64,000 bases of DNA, taken from assembly GCA_007116035.1 (NCBI GenBank), contig SKJG01000067.1, positions 1-64,000 on the forward strand. The letters are read 5' to 3'. The notes below the pieces were generated by a model, which saw only the letters and a program-made list of their open reading frames with translations, was not told the DNA's origin and did not search any database. The DNA is from Thioalkalivibrio sp. (GTDB taxonomy: Bacteria; Pseudomonadota; Gammaproteobacteria; Ectothiorhodospirales; Ectothiorhodospiraceae). The position numbers were made by a program, and so were the translations under genes. This document shows, in pieces, positions 1 through 9,292 of this stretch. Position 1 is the stretch's first letter, and every line of letters begins with the position of its first letter.

Positions 1-133
1 AGTCGTAAAACTGGGCGGAGGGACAGGTCGCCGTGCAGATCCCGCAGTTCAGGCAACCGTTCAGCTCGTGGTCGTAACGGAAATCGCCACGGCTGTCGTC
101 GAAGATCTGCTGCATCTCAGCATATGTCGCCAT
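1..133 (-). CDS. HdrC-like 4Fe-4S protein, N-terminal part (truncated by window edge)
   Basis: Minus-strand translation from ATG at 133: MATYAEMQQIFDDSRGDFRYDHELNGCLNCGICTATCPSAQFYD..., a CxxCxxC...CP ferredoxin motif typical of HdrC-type subunits; next to rhodanese and tusA. Confidence 0.7.
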   Translation of the reverse strand, partial: MATYAEMQQIFDDSRGDFRYDHELNGCLNCGICTATCPSAQFYD

Positions 134-167
134 GTTGCACCTCTTCGCTGTTGGCCGATGCAGGAAT

Positions 168-219
168 CCTGTGGTAAAACGCTAGATCAAGTCTAATTCG
201 CGAATCCATTTACCACAGG
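168..219. promoter_or_regulatory. 11-bp inverted repeat CCTGTGGTAAA...TTTACCACAGG flanking palindrome ATTCGCGAAT, upstream of hdrC-like gene
   Basis: Arms 168-178 and 209-219 are exact reverse complements; 196-205 is a perfect 10-bp palindrome; located in the intergenic region upstream of the minus-strand CDS starting at 133. Confidence 0.55.
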
Positions 220-263
220 GTAACCGTCGGATTTGTTGTTCGTTTTAGTAGGTTATTACGGAT

Positions 264-296
264 AAAAAAGGGGCCGGCCCGCTGACGGAACCGGCC
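264..296 (-). terminator. Rho-independent terminator downstream of tusA
   Basis: GGCCGG (272-277) / CCGGCC (291-296) stem, with AAAAAA at 264-269 giving a U-tract on the minus transcript. Confidence 0.6.
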
Positions 297-318
297 GCCG
301 GGGTTCTGCTCGAGCCGG

Positions 319-552
319 TCAGCCCTTCTTCATCAGGAAGAAGAACTTCCCACCTTCCTCGCGATGCTCCAGGAGCTCGTTGCCGGTCTGCTTGGCGAAG
401 GCCTGGAAGTCCTTCACGGCACCGGGGTCGGTGGCGATGATGTGCAACACCTGACCGCTGTCCATCGACGAAAGCGCCTTCTTCGCGCGCAGGATCGGCA
501 GGGGGCAATTGAGGCCGGACGCATCCAGCTCTTGGTCGAAATTGGCCATCAC
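319..552 (-). CDS. tusA: Sulfur carrier protein TusA
   Basis: 77 aa, LDASGLNCPLPILRAKKAL motif (CPxP) of the TusA/SirA family. Confidence 0.92.
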   Translation of the reverse strand: MMANFDQELDASGLNCPLPILRAKKALSSMDSGQVLHIIATDPGAVKDFQAFAKQTGNELLEHREEGGKFFFLMKKG

Positions 553-695
553 TCTCTCTCCTCAGTATTTCTCGTGTATGTCTCGGTGTGTCGGTTCGGT
601 AGGGTCTGCCGCCATCCACTCGCGCCAGACCTGTACAGCATCTCAGAAAGCTTGGCGGCTTTATAGGCGAATACGAATTCTAATACAAGAAAGTA

Positions 696-1028
696 CTAAT
701 TCGACGCGACAATAGGCTTTCCGGCCCTGGCCCAGCCCACGATGCCCCCCACCAGGTTGTGCACATCGCGGATGCCCTGCTGCGCCAGGAAGGCGCAGGC
801 CTGCCCCGACCGTGCCCCGGTCTGGCAGTAGAGAACGACCGGTTTGTCTCCGGCCAGCTCGTCCTTCCGCAGAGGGATCAGGTGCAGGGGAATGGTTTCA
901 GCATGGGGCAGCACGCCACGCGCGGTCTCCGCCATGGAGCGCACGTCCACCAGGCGGTACTCCCGCCCCTCGGCGTCCCATTCCTCCAGGGTCTGCGGGG
1001 TAACTTCCGAAATCGCGACTCCGAACAT
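696..1028 (-). CDS. Rhodanese-domain protein
   Basis: 110 aa with YRLVDVRS and VVLYCQTGARSGQACAFLAQQG (active-site Cys loop); upstream of tusA. Confidence 0.9.
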   Translation of the reverse strand: MFGVAISEVTPQTLEEWDAEGREYRLVDVRSMAETARGVLPHAETIPLHLIPLRKDELAGDKPVVLYCQTGARSGQACAFLAQQGIRDVHNLVGGIVGWARAGKPIVASN

Positions 1029-1162
1029 GCCTCACCTCTCGTCGGGTCCGCCTCCAAGCCACCTGCCCTCCCAGCCTAGGCGCACACGAGACGGAACCGG
1101 ATTGTGTATCGATGCTCGAGGACCCAGAGTCCCCGAGACGAGCAGCTGGCAAGGATACTCCA

Positions 1163-1185
1163 CATATTAGCAGATGCCAATATAC
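1163..1185. promoter_or_regulatory. Candidate operator CATATTAG-CAGATG-CCAATATAC
   Basis: 7-bp arms with one mismatch and 6-bp spacer, in the divergent intergenic region between rhd (minus) and the ORF at 1277 (plus); same architecture as 61388-61410. Confidence 0.6.
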
Positions 1186-1276
1186 GATCGGTCAACCATG
1201 GGGATCACTGCCCTGCCGAACGTGCTGTGCTAGCTTTCCCGGGTTATGGAGTGCCACCCCTGCCGAGGAGACTGAC

Positions 1277-1588
1277 ATGGAAAAGACCGCGTTCACGAAG
1301 GACGGCCATTACGCCGTGACCCTACGCAACCGGGAAGGCCGGTTGCATCCCGCCAACCTCTACGTGCACCGGATCGAGGACGGCTACATGATCGTCCGCC
1401 ACACCTCCGGTCCCGATGTCGGTCTGCTGATTAAACTTGGCTATGATGACGTGGTCAAAATCGTTCGTACGCACCCGGTCTTGGACCGCAAGCGCTTCAT
1501 GATCCCCGAGGCGATGCTCAAACCCAAGCTCTGGGAAACCCGCGACAGCATGCGGACCTACTCTTCGGCGCCAGGCCTGGGCAAATAA
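1277..1588 (+). CDS. Conserved hypothetical small protein
   Basis: 103 aa MEKTAFTKDGHYAVTLRNREGRLHPANLYVHRIEDGYMIVRHT...; ATG preceded by GAGGAG. Confidence 0.65.
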   Translation: MEKTAFTKDGHYAVTLRNREGRLHPANLYVHRIEDGYMIVRHTSGPDVGLLIKLGYDDVVKIVRTHPVLDRKRFMIPEAMLKPKLWETRDSMRTYSSAPGLGK

Positions 1589-1640
1589 ACAGCTCGAGAC
1601 CTGCGCACATCGAGGGTCCGCCACGACGGATCCTCGATGC

Positions 1641-3062
1641 ATGAAAAGACTTATTGCAGGCCTGCTCGTTCTCGCCGGGCTGCTTTTCGCCGTCGCCCAC
1701 GCACAGTCGGGACGATTGCCTGATCTGGGTGATGCCTCCGGGGGTCTTCTGACCCCCAGCGAGGAACTCGAACTCGGCCGGTCGCTGCTGCGGGAGATCC
1801 GTCGGGTCATGCCCCTGGTGGACGATCCGGAGGTTGGGTTTTATATCGATGCACTGGGCCGCCGCCTCGTCTCCAATGCGCCGGATGCCTCCGGAACCTT
1901 CCATTTCCTCACCATCGACAACAACCAGGTCAATGCCTTTGCGATGCCGGGCGGCATCGTCGGCATGCACACCGGCCTGATCGTCGCCGCCAGGGACGAG
2001 GCCGAACTGGCGGCCGTCATCGCACACGAAATCGCGCACATCACGCAGCGCCACATCGCCCGGATGTATGCCCGCGGACGCGACATCAACTTCACCACCG
2101 GGCTCGCAATCCTGGCGGGAATCCTCGCCGCCAGCATCGACCCGGAGCTGGGCCAGGCCGCCATCGCGGGCGGCCTGGCCTTCGGGATGCAATCGCAGAT
2201 CGACTACACCCGCAGCAACGAGGCCGAGGCCGACCGCGTGGGCATTCAGATCCTCACTTCCGCCGGGTTCGATCCGCACGCGATGGCCGATTTCTTCGAG
2301 CGCATGCAGGAACTCACGCGGGGAGCCCACGACGCGGTTCCCGAATACCTGCGCACCCATCCCGTGACCCTTGGCCGGATCAGCGATGCGCGCGGCCGCG
2401 CCGAACAGATTCCCGGCGACTTCACCCGCGACGACACCGGCCTCTTCGACTGGATGCAGGCTCGCGTGCGCGCCCTGTCCGATCCGCAGCGCAGCGTGCG
2501 GGATCACGAGGCCCGGCGCCGGCACAGCCCCGCGCAGCTGTACGAGGCGGCCGTCGCCCACCTTGAACTCAGGCAGACCGACGCCGCCGAGCAGCTGCTG
2601 GACCGAATCCCAGCGGGTGAGGCGCCCGCGCTCGTGCTGGCGCTGGCCGAAACCGCGTTGCTGCGAAGGCAGGAGCGGTTTGCCGAGGCGCTGGAACAGC
2701 TCGAACAGTTGGATTCGGTCTATCCGGGGCATCCCGTCATCGGGGCCGTCCGGGCCCGAACGTATCATGAGGCAAACCAGCATCGCGAAGCCGTACGGAT
2801 GGTGGAGCAGGTGCTACGCCGACAGCCCACCCCCGACCCGCATCTGCTCCGCCTGAAGGCCGACGCGGCCGATGCCGACGGACGCATCGCGGTCAGTCGC
2901 GAGGCGATGGCCGAGTATTTCTTCCACCGGGGCCAGTACGACGAGGCGGTCCGCCAGTTCGACGACGCACTCGTCGCGCGCGACGCAACGCCGCGGGACG
3001 TCGAGCGTATCGAACACAAGCGCGACACGGCGCGTCAGGTGGCGCGGCAGGACTCCCGCTAG
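1641..3062 (+). CDS. M48-family periplasmic metalloprotease with TPR region (BepA/YfgC-like)
   Basis: 473 aa, signal peptide, HEIAHITQRH zinc motif, NEAEADRVG, C-terminal TPR-like repeats. Confidence 0.9.
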   Translation: MKRLIAGLLVLAGLLFAVAHAQSGRLPDLGDASGGLLTPSEELELGRSLLREIRRVMPLVDDPEVGFYIDALGRRLVSNAPDASGTFHFLTIDNNQVNAFAMPGGIVGMHTGLIVAARDEAELAAVIAHEIAHITQRHIARMYARGRDINFTTGLAILAGILAASIDPELGQAAIAGGLAFGMQSQIDYTRSNEAEADRVGIQILTSAGFDPHAMADFFERMQELTRGAHDAVPEYLRTHPVTLGRISDARGRAEQIPGDFTRDDTGLFDWMQARVRALSDPQRSVRDHEARRRHSPAQLYEAAVAHLELRQTDAAEQLLDRIPAGEAPALVLALAETALLRRQERFAEALEQLEQLDSVYPGHPVIGAVRARTYHEANQHREAVRMVEQVLRRQPTPDPHLLRLKADAADADGRIAVSREAMAEYFFHRGQYDEAVRQFDDALVARDATPRDVERIEHKRDTARQVARQDSR

Positions 3063-3176
3063 TCGGCGAGGACCCCCGCAGGGAATGAAGCGCGGCCTCC
3101 ACGCGTCAGGTAAGGTGTTCGCGCCGCATCCCCCCGCGCTCAACGTGATTCCCATCCACCAGGAGGTCGAAAACCG

Positions 3177-4958
3177 ATGCAAGTCAACCGCCGTGAATTC
3201 CTTCAGATGATCGCCGCCGCCAGCGTCGCCGGCTTCCCCCTCACTGGTCTTGCCGGCAGCAACGGCCGTGGCAACATGTACGAGCTGCCGCGCTATGGGA
3301 ACGTGAGCCTGTTGCATTACACGGACTGTCATGGACAGTTGAACCCGATTTTTTTCCGCGAGCCCAACATCAACATCGGTGTCGCGGGCATGCGCAACCA
3401 GCCGCCGCATCTGGTCGGCGAGGCGCTGCTGAAGCACTTCGGCATCGAGGCCGGCGGCAAGAAATCACATGCCTACACCTACCTCGACTTCGTGGCGGCC
3501 GCGGAGAAGTACGGCCGGGTCGGCGGTTTCGCACACCTCTCCACCCTGGTGAAGCAGATGAAGGCTTCGCGCCCTGGAGCCCTGCTTCTGGACGGCGGCG
3601 ACACCTGGGGCGGCGGGACCGGTACCGGCGTTTGGACCAACGCGCAGGACATGGTCGATGCGCAGAAGCTGCTCACCAGCGACGTGATGACGGGGCACTG
3701 GGAGTTCACCTATGGCGCAGACCGTGTGATGGAAGTCGTGGAGAACGACTTCGCGGCGGCAGGCATCGACTTCGTCGCCCAGAACGTGACCGACGTCGAC
3801 TGGGGCGACCAGATCTTCAAGCCCTACGTGATCCGCGAAATCAACGGTGTGAACGTGGCCATCATCGGCCAGGCCTTCCCGTACACCCCGATCGCGAACC
3901 CCCGCTTCATGGTCGAGCAGTGGTCCTTCGGCATCCGGCCGGATGACATGCAGCGTCAGGTCGCCGCCGCCCGTGCCGACGGAGCCGAGATCGTCGTCGC
4001 GCTGTCGCACAACGGCATGGACGTGGACCTGAAGATGGCCGGAATGGTCAGCGGTCTCGATGCGATCTTCGGCGGCCACACCCACGACGCCGTGCCCGCG
4101 CCGACCCCGGTGACGACCCCCGATGGCGGCACCTGCCTGGTCACCAACGCCGGCTCCAACGCCAAGTTCCTGGCCGTGATGGACTTCGACTTCCGCGACG
4201 GCAAGATCCAGAGCTGGAAGTACAACCTGCTGCCGGTGTTCTCGAACCTGATCGACCCCGATCCGGAAATGCAGCAGTACATCACCAACATGCGCAACCA
4301 GGAGGTCACCTTCAACGGCGAGACCTTCAACATGGAAGAGAAGCTGTCCGAGGAACTGGCGGTGGCCGACTCCCTGCTCTACCGCCGCGGCAATTTCAAT
4401 GGCACCTTCGACCAGGTCATCGTCGATGCCATCAACGAGCAGATCGACACCCAGATCTCCTTCTCGCCGGGCTTCCGCTGGGGCACCACCGTCATGCCGG
4501 GCATGCCGATCACCTTCGAACACGTGATGGACCAGACCGGCCTGACCTACCCCGCCGTCACGCGCAACGTGATGACCGGCTCGACGATCAAGACGATCCT
4601 CGAGGACGTGGCGGACAACCTGTTCCACGAGGACCCGTTCTTCCAGCAGGGCGGCGACATGGTCCGGGTCGGCGGCCTGAAGTACGCGATCAACCCGACC
4701 AACAGGATCGGCGAGCGCATCCTTTCGATGGAACTGGACGGCAAGCCGCTGGATCCCGACAAGGAATACGTGGTCGGTGGCTGGGCCAGCGTGCAGGAAG
4801 AGCCGGCAGGAAACACCGGGCGCATGATCTGGGACGTGGTGGCCGACTATCTGCGCGACCACAAGACGATCAACATCGGTGCCGCCCAGCTGAACGAACC
4901 GGTCGTCGAGGGCATCGGTGAGGACAACCTCGGCTTCGTCCCGACCTCCAAGATCTGA
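3177..4958 (+). CDS. soxB: SoxB thiosulfohydrolase
   Basis: 593 aa, twin-arginine signal NRREFLQMIAAASVAG, LLHYTDCHGQLNP, LLLDGGDTWGGG, GGHTHDAVP metallophosphatase/5'-nucleotidase motifs characteristic of SoxB. Confidence 0.93.
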   Translation: MQVNRREFLQMIAAASVAGFPLTGLAGSNGRGNMYELPRYGNVSLLHYTDCHGQLNPIFFREPNINIGVAGMRNQPPHLVGEALLKHFGIEAGGKKSHAYTYLDFVAAAEKYGRVGGFAHLSTLVKQMKASRPGALLLDGGDTWGGGTGTGVWTNAQDMVDAQKLLTSDVMTGHWEFTYGADRVMEVVENDFAAAGIDFVAQNVTDVDWGDQIFKPYVIREINGVNVAIIGQAFPYTPIANPRFMVEQWSFGIRPDDMQRQVAAARADGAEIVVALSHNGMDVDLKMAGMVSGLDAIFGGHTHDAVPAPTPVTTPDGGTCLVTNAGSNAKFLAVMDFDFRDGKIQSWKYNLLPVFSNLIDPDPEMQQYITNMRNQEVTFNGETFNMEEKLSEELAVADSLLYRRGNFNGTFDQVIVDAINEQIDTQISFSPGFRWGTTVMPGMPITFEHVMDQTGLTYPAVTRNVMTGSTIKTILEDVADNLFHEDPFFQQGGDMVRVGGLKYAINPTNRIGERILSMELDGKPLDPDKEYVVGGWASVQEEPAGNTGRMIWDVVADYLRDHKTINIGAAQLNEPVVEGIGEDNLGFVPTSKI

Positions 4959-4982
4959 CCGAAGCCATTTCGCAGCCCCAGA

Positions 4983-5007
4983 CCCCGCCTCATGGCGGGG
5001 TTTTTTG
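4983..5007 (+). terminator. Rho-independent terminator after soxB
   Basis: CCCCGCC-TCAT-GGCGGGG followed by TTTTTT. Confidence 0.85.
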
Positions 5008-5025
5008 TGCCCGGAGCCACGCGCC

Positions 5026-6111
5026 TCAGGGTTCGACGATCTGCAGCCTCCCGGCCACACGGGTCAGCAACTCGTAGCCGATCGTGCCCGCGGAGCGGGC
5101 CACGCGCTCCACCGGCAGGCCGTCACCCCACAGTGTCACCCAGTCCCCCACCCGCGCATCGGGCACCCCGCTGAGGTCCACCTCGAGCATATCCATCGAC
5201 ACCCGCCCCACCAGTGGACATTCCCGCCCATGCACGAGCACCGGCGTGCCTGAGGGGGCATGACGCGGATAGCCGTCGGCATAGCCGATCGCAACCACGC
5301 CGACCCGGGTCGTTCGCGTGGCCGTCCAGGTCGCGCCATAGCCGACGTGAGCGCCCGACTCCAGATTCTTCACCGCGATCAGCGGCGCGGTCACCGTCAT
5401 CACCGGGCGCAGATCCCGTTCCGGCCCATCCTCCCCCAGCAGGGGACTGGGACCGTAGAGCATGATACCCGGGCGAATCCAGTCGCCCCGCGGGGCCGCG
5501 GCGGCAAGCCCGGACACGACCGCCGCGGAATTCGCGAAACTTCGCTGTCCCGGCAACTCGGACACGGCATAGGCGAATTGATCCAATTGCACCCGGTTCT
5601 GGGGATGCCCGGGCTGGTCGGCACAAGCCAGATGGGTCAACCAGTGCAGGCCGTTGCGCGCGGCGGGATGGCGCTGGATCTGTTCAAGCAGGATCTGCGC
5701 CTTGAGCGGTGCGAAGCCCAGACGATGCATGCCGGTGTCGAGCTTGATCCAGAGCCCCGGCAACGCGCCGCGAAAACGGGCGAGCCCCGGCAATTGCGCC
5801 TCATCGTGGAGAACCGGCTGCAGCGCATGGCTGCCACACACCTCCCATTCCGATGCTTCCCGCGGACCCTGCAGGACCAGGATCGGCCCCGTGACGCCCG
5901 CGCAACGCAGGACCAGGGCTTCCTCGATGCAGGAAATGGCAAAACCCTCGGCAAATCCATCCAGTTGCGCGGCGGCCCACTCGATACCGTGCCCGTAGGC
6001 ATCGGCCTTGATGACCGCCCAGACGCGCTGTTCCGGAGCCAGCGCGCGCACCCGGGACAGGTTGTGGCGCAGCGCCCCGGCGTTACGCTGGATGCGGGCG
6101 GCGCGCTTCAC
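5026..6111 (-). CDS. alr: Alanine racemase
   Basis: 361 aa; VWAVIKADAYGHG PLP-lysine motif; VSMDMLEVDLS. Confidence 0.95.
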   Translation of the reverse strand: MKRAARIQRNAGALRHNLSRVRALAPEQRVWAVIKADAYGHGIEWAAAQLDGFAEGFAISCIEEALVLRCAGVTGPILVLQGPREASEWEVCGSHALQPVLHDEAQLPGLARFRGALPGLWIKLDTGMHRLGFAPLKAQILLEQIQRHPAARNGLHWLTHLACADQPGHPQNRVQLDQFAYAVSELPGQRSFANSAAVVSGLAAAAPRGDWIRPGIMLYGPSPLLGEDGPERDLRPVMTVTAPLIAVKNLESGAHVGYGATWTATRTTRVGVVAIGYADGYPRHAPSGTPVLVHGRECPLVGRVSMDMLEVDLSGVPDARVGDWVTLWGDGLPVERVARSAGTIGYELLTRVAGRLQIVEP

Positions 6112-7469
6112 GCCTGGACGCCGACACCATAGACGTCGGGGTGATAATTCTCGAAGCGCGTGTACTGGCCGTGGAAGGTCAGCCGAACGGTGCCGATCGG
6201 GCCGTTACGCTGCTTGGCGATGATGATCTCCGCGGTGCCCTTGTCCGGGCTGTCCTCGTTGTAGACCTCGTCCCGGTAAACGAAGGCAATCAGGTCCGCG
6301 TCCTGCTCGATCGCGCCCGATTCGCGAAGGTCGGACATCACCGGGCGCTTGTTCGGGCGTTGTTCCAGCGAGCGGTTGAGCTGGGACAGAGCGATCATCG
6401 GCACGCCCAGCTCCTTCGCCAGGGCCTTGAGCGAACGCGAGATCTCGGAGATCTCGGTGGCTCGGTTCTCGCGCGACCCCGGGGACTGCATCAGCTGCAG
6501 ATAGTCCACGACGATCAGACCCAAACCCTTGTGCTCGCGCATCAACCGGCGCGACCGCGCACGCAATTCGGTGGGCGACAGAGCCGGGGTATCGTCGATG
6601 TACAGCGGCGCCTCCGAGAGCATGGATACGGCACTGGTCAGGCGCGGCCAGTCCCCGTCGTCCAGCCGCCCCGAACGCAGTTTCTGCTGGTTGATCCGCC
6701 CCATCGACGACAGCAGGCGCATCGCAATCTGCTCACCCGGCATCTCCATGCTGAAGACCGCGATCGGCTTCGCCGTCTTCATCGCCACGTACTCGGCGAT
6801 GTTCATCGCGAACGACGTCTTCCCCATCGACGGTCTCCCGGCAACGATGATCAGGTCGCCCGCATGCAGGCCGGAGGTGAGTTCGTCCAGATCCTGGTAG
6901 CCGGTGGCGATGCCGGTGATCGGGCTCTTGGTCTCGAACAGGTGCTCGATCTGTTCCACCGCCGCGGCCAGCAGCGGTTTCATGCCGCGGAAGCCCTGGG
7001 CACCCCGCGCCCCCCGCTCCGCAATCGCGAAGACCTTCTGCTCGGCCAAGTCCAGCAGTTCGCGGGTCGGACGCCCCTCCGGCGCAAAAGCGGAGTCGGC
7101 CACCTCGGTACCGACGGAGATCAGGGAGCGCAGAACGGAGCGGTCCCGGACGATATCGGCGTAGGCCTTGATGTTGGCGGCGCTGGGGGTCTGGCTGGCG
7201 AGTTCGCCGAGATAGGCAAGGCCGCCGGCGTCCTTCAACTGACCGGCGTTCTGCAACTGCTCGGCGACGGTGACCATGTCGAACGGTGCGTTGCGCTCGG
7301 CGAGCGCGGCGATCGCGCGAAAGATCAGCCGGTGGTCGTGCCGGTAGAAGTCATCGGCGCCGATGCGATCGGCGATCCGGTCCCAGGCCTCATTGTCGAG
7401 CATCAGCCCGCCAAGGACCGACTGCTCCGCCTCGACCGAATGCGGCGGCACGCGAAAAGCCTGGGTCAT
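6108..7469 (-). CDS. dnaB: Replicative DNA helicase DnaB
   Basis: 453 aa; PPHSVEAEQSVLGGLM, AGRPSMGKTSFAMNIAE Walker A, DYLQLM. Confidence 0.97.
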   Translation of the reverse strand: MTQAFRVPPHSVEAEQSVLGGLMLDNEAWDRIADRIGADDFYRHDHRLIFRAIAALAERNAPFDMVTVAEQLQNAGQLKDAGGLAYLGELASQTPSAANIKAYADIVRDRSVLRSLISVGTEVADSAFAPEGRPTRELLDLAEQKVFAIAERGARGAQGFRGMKPLLAAAVEQIEHLFETKSPITGIATGYQDLDELTSGLHAGDLIIVAGRPSMGKTSFAMNIAEYVAMKTAKPIAVFSMEMPGEQIAMRLLSSMGRINQQKLRSGRLDDGDWPRLTSAVSMLSEAPLYIDDTPALSPTELRARSRRLMREHKGLGLIVVDYLQLMQSPGSRENRATEISEISRSLKALAKELGVPMIALSQLNRSLEQRPNKRPVMSDLRESGAIEQDADLIAFVYRDEVYNEDSPDKGTAEIIIAKQRNGPIGTVRLTFHGQYTRFENYHPDVYGVGVQA

Positions 7470-7533
7470 GACGGTCCTGCCACGGAGGCCATCCCGGGTT
7501 CGGCCCCCGCCCGGGGCCCAAACCCGTCTCGGG

Positions 7534-7983
7534 TCATTCCTCGCCGATCACGATGACGCGGATGTCGGCATCCACATCGGCATGCAGATGCAGCTGGATC
7601 TCGTATTCTCCCGCCTGACGCAGGGGGCCTTCGGGGAGACGAATCTCGCGCTTCTCCACTTCGACGCCACGCGCGGTCACCGCATCGGCGATGTCGGACG
7701 CACCGATCGAACCGAACAGCTTGCCCTCGGCCCCGGACTTCGCGGTCATCTCGATGACCATGCCGGTCAGACTCTCGCGCCGCATCTCGGCGGCAGCCAG
7801 TGCCTGCGTCGCTGCGCGTTCCAGTTCGGCACGGCGGGCCTCGAACTCGGCGATGTTCTGCGGCGTGGCGAACTTGGCCTTGCCCTGCGGAAGCAGATAG
7901 TTACGGGCATAGCCCGGACGCACACGGACCTTGTCACCGAGACCGCCCAGGCTATCGATTTTTTCCAGCAGAATGACTTCCAT
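7534..7983 (-). CDS. rplI: 50S ribosomal protein L9
   Basis: MEVILLEKIDSLGGLGDKVRVRPGYARNYLLPQGKA; 149 aa. The longer ORF in the track includes an implausible N-terminal extension. Confidence 0.97.
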   Translation of the reverse strand: MEVILLEKIDSLGGLGDKVRVRPGYARNYLLPQGKAKFATPQNIAEFEARRAELERAATQALAAAEMRRESLTGMVIEMTAKSGAEGKLFGSIGASDIADAVTARGVEVEKREIRLPEGPLRQAGEYEIQLHLHADVDADIRVIVIGEE

Positions 7984-8057
7984 CTTGGTTTTCCTGTAAA
8001 TCGTTGAATGAATCCACACCGGTCGCGCAGAGTTTACACGCGAACCATCCGAACCGT

Positions 8058-8972
8058 TCAGTCCTCGCCACCCTTGTCGCGCGCCAGGAACCGCTCGCGC
8101 AGGTTTGTCACGCCGTCGATCGCGCCCAGCGCGGCGATCAGCAGGAACATCTGTGGCAGTGCGAGCACCAGCAAAACGTACATACCGGCCAGCCAGAAGT
8201 TGCTCATGTTCTGTGCGTGGGTCAGTGCATGCATCACGGCCAACCCTTGGAGGAAGAACAGCACCGCCAGGATGAAGGCCAGCTCCAGCGCCAGCGGCAC
8301 ACCCGCCAGCTGCCCGAACAGTGCCAGCATCACTGCCGCGATACTGAGATAGTGACCCATCTGCAGGGCGCGGAACTCGGGGCCGAAGGCGCCAGGGTTG
8401 AACAGCAGCGCCTGCCAGTAGCGTGCGACCACCAGACTCAGGACCATGCTGAGCAGGAAGATCCCGGCCAGCAGGCCGGTCAGGAAGGGAGCGACCGTGA
8501 CCAGCGCCGCTTCCAGGTCGTCCGCCCCCGGACCGCCCGTTTCCACGAACGGCGCGAGCATCTGCATACCGACGGAAACCCAGGCCGCCTCCAGGTCCGG
8601 CACCAGCAATCGGGCCGTCAGCACCAGCGCCCCGGCAACCAGCGCCGCCATGGACAGGGTCGTACGCCAGGATACCGACTGCCGCAGCACCTCGCCCATC
8701 GCCGCCACCGGCAGCCACTGCGCAAGGCCAGCCATGATGCCGACCAGTGGCGACCCACCCATCAGCGCCAGGACCAGCGCACCCAGGATCAGGGAGGCGA
8801 CGCCTGCGACGAAAAGCGCCTGCCCGAGTCCCAGGCGCAACGCCACCAGGGCGACGACCGCCCCGCTGAGGATTGCGATGGGCGGAACGAATATCCCCAG
8901 CGCGCCGAGGCCCGTTGCCGCGCCCACCGCGCGCCAGCGCCCCTGCATCGCAAAGTCGGCCAACACGCGCAT
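8058..8972 (-). CDS. DUF2232-type polytopic membrane protein
   Basis: 304 aa, many TM segments, between rpsR and rplI as in many gammaproteobacteria. Confidence 0.8.
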   Translation of the reverse strand: MRVLADFAMQGRWRAVGAATGLGALGIFVPPIAILSGAVVALVALRLGLGQALFVAGVASLILGALVLALMGGSPLVGIMAGLAQWLPVAAMGEVLRQSVSWRTTLSMAALVAGALVLTARLLVPDLEAAWVSVGMQMLAPFVETGGPGADDLEAALVTVAPFLTGLLAGIFLLSMVLSLVVARYWQALLFNPGAFGPEFRALQMGHYLSIAAVMLALFGQLAGVPLALELAFILAVLFFLQGLAVMHALTHAQNMSNFWLAGMYVLLVLALPQMFLLIAALGAIDGVTNLRERFLARDKGGED

Positions 8973-8998
8973 TGGCGGCCCCTGCGTTCCGGAAAGGC

Positions 8999-9226
8999 CT
9001 AGAACTGGTTGTCGGTGTACGGCAACAGCGCCAGGAAACGCGCGCGCTTCACGGCGGTGGCCAGCTGGCGCTGGTACTTCGCGCTGGTCCCGGTCACCCG
9101 GCTCGGGACGATCTTCCCGGTCTCGGTGATGAAGTTCCTGAGCAGATTCAGGTCCTTGTAATCAATGTACTCGATACCTTCGGCGGTGAAGCGGCAATAC
9201 TTGCGACGGCGGGAAAAACGGGCCAT
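8999..9226 (-). CDS. rpsR: 30S ribosomal protein S18
   Basis: 75 aa [70 protein letters not shown]. Confidence 0.98.
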   Translation of the reverse strand: MARFSRRRKYCRFTAEGIEYIDYKDLNLLRNFITETGKIVPSRVTGTSAKYQRQLATAVKRARFLALLPYTDNQF

Positions 9227-9292
9227 GACAGTGACTCCTCAGACAATCGGGTTGAAGCAATCTGGAATAGGGAATGGGTGCGGTTCCGGGGA

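Noticed and set aside
1518-2783. 421-aa minus-strand ORF
   Set aside because: Opposite the M48 protease gene, no family motif.
3465-5060. 531-aa minus-strand ORF
   Set aside because: Antisense of soxB; runs over the terminator at 4983-5007.
7984-8718. N-terminal extension of the rplI ORF (7534..8718)
   Set aside because: The extension overlaps the DUF2232 gene out of frame; the true L9 begins at 7983.
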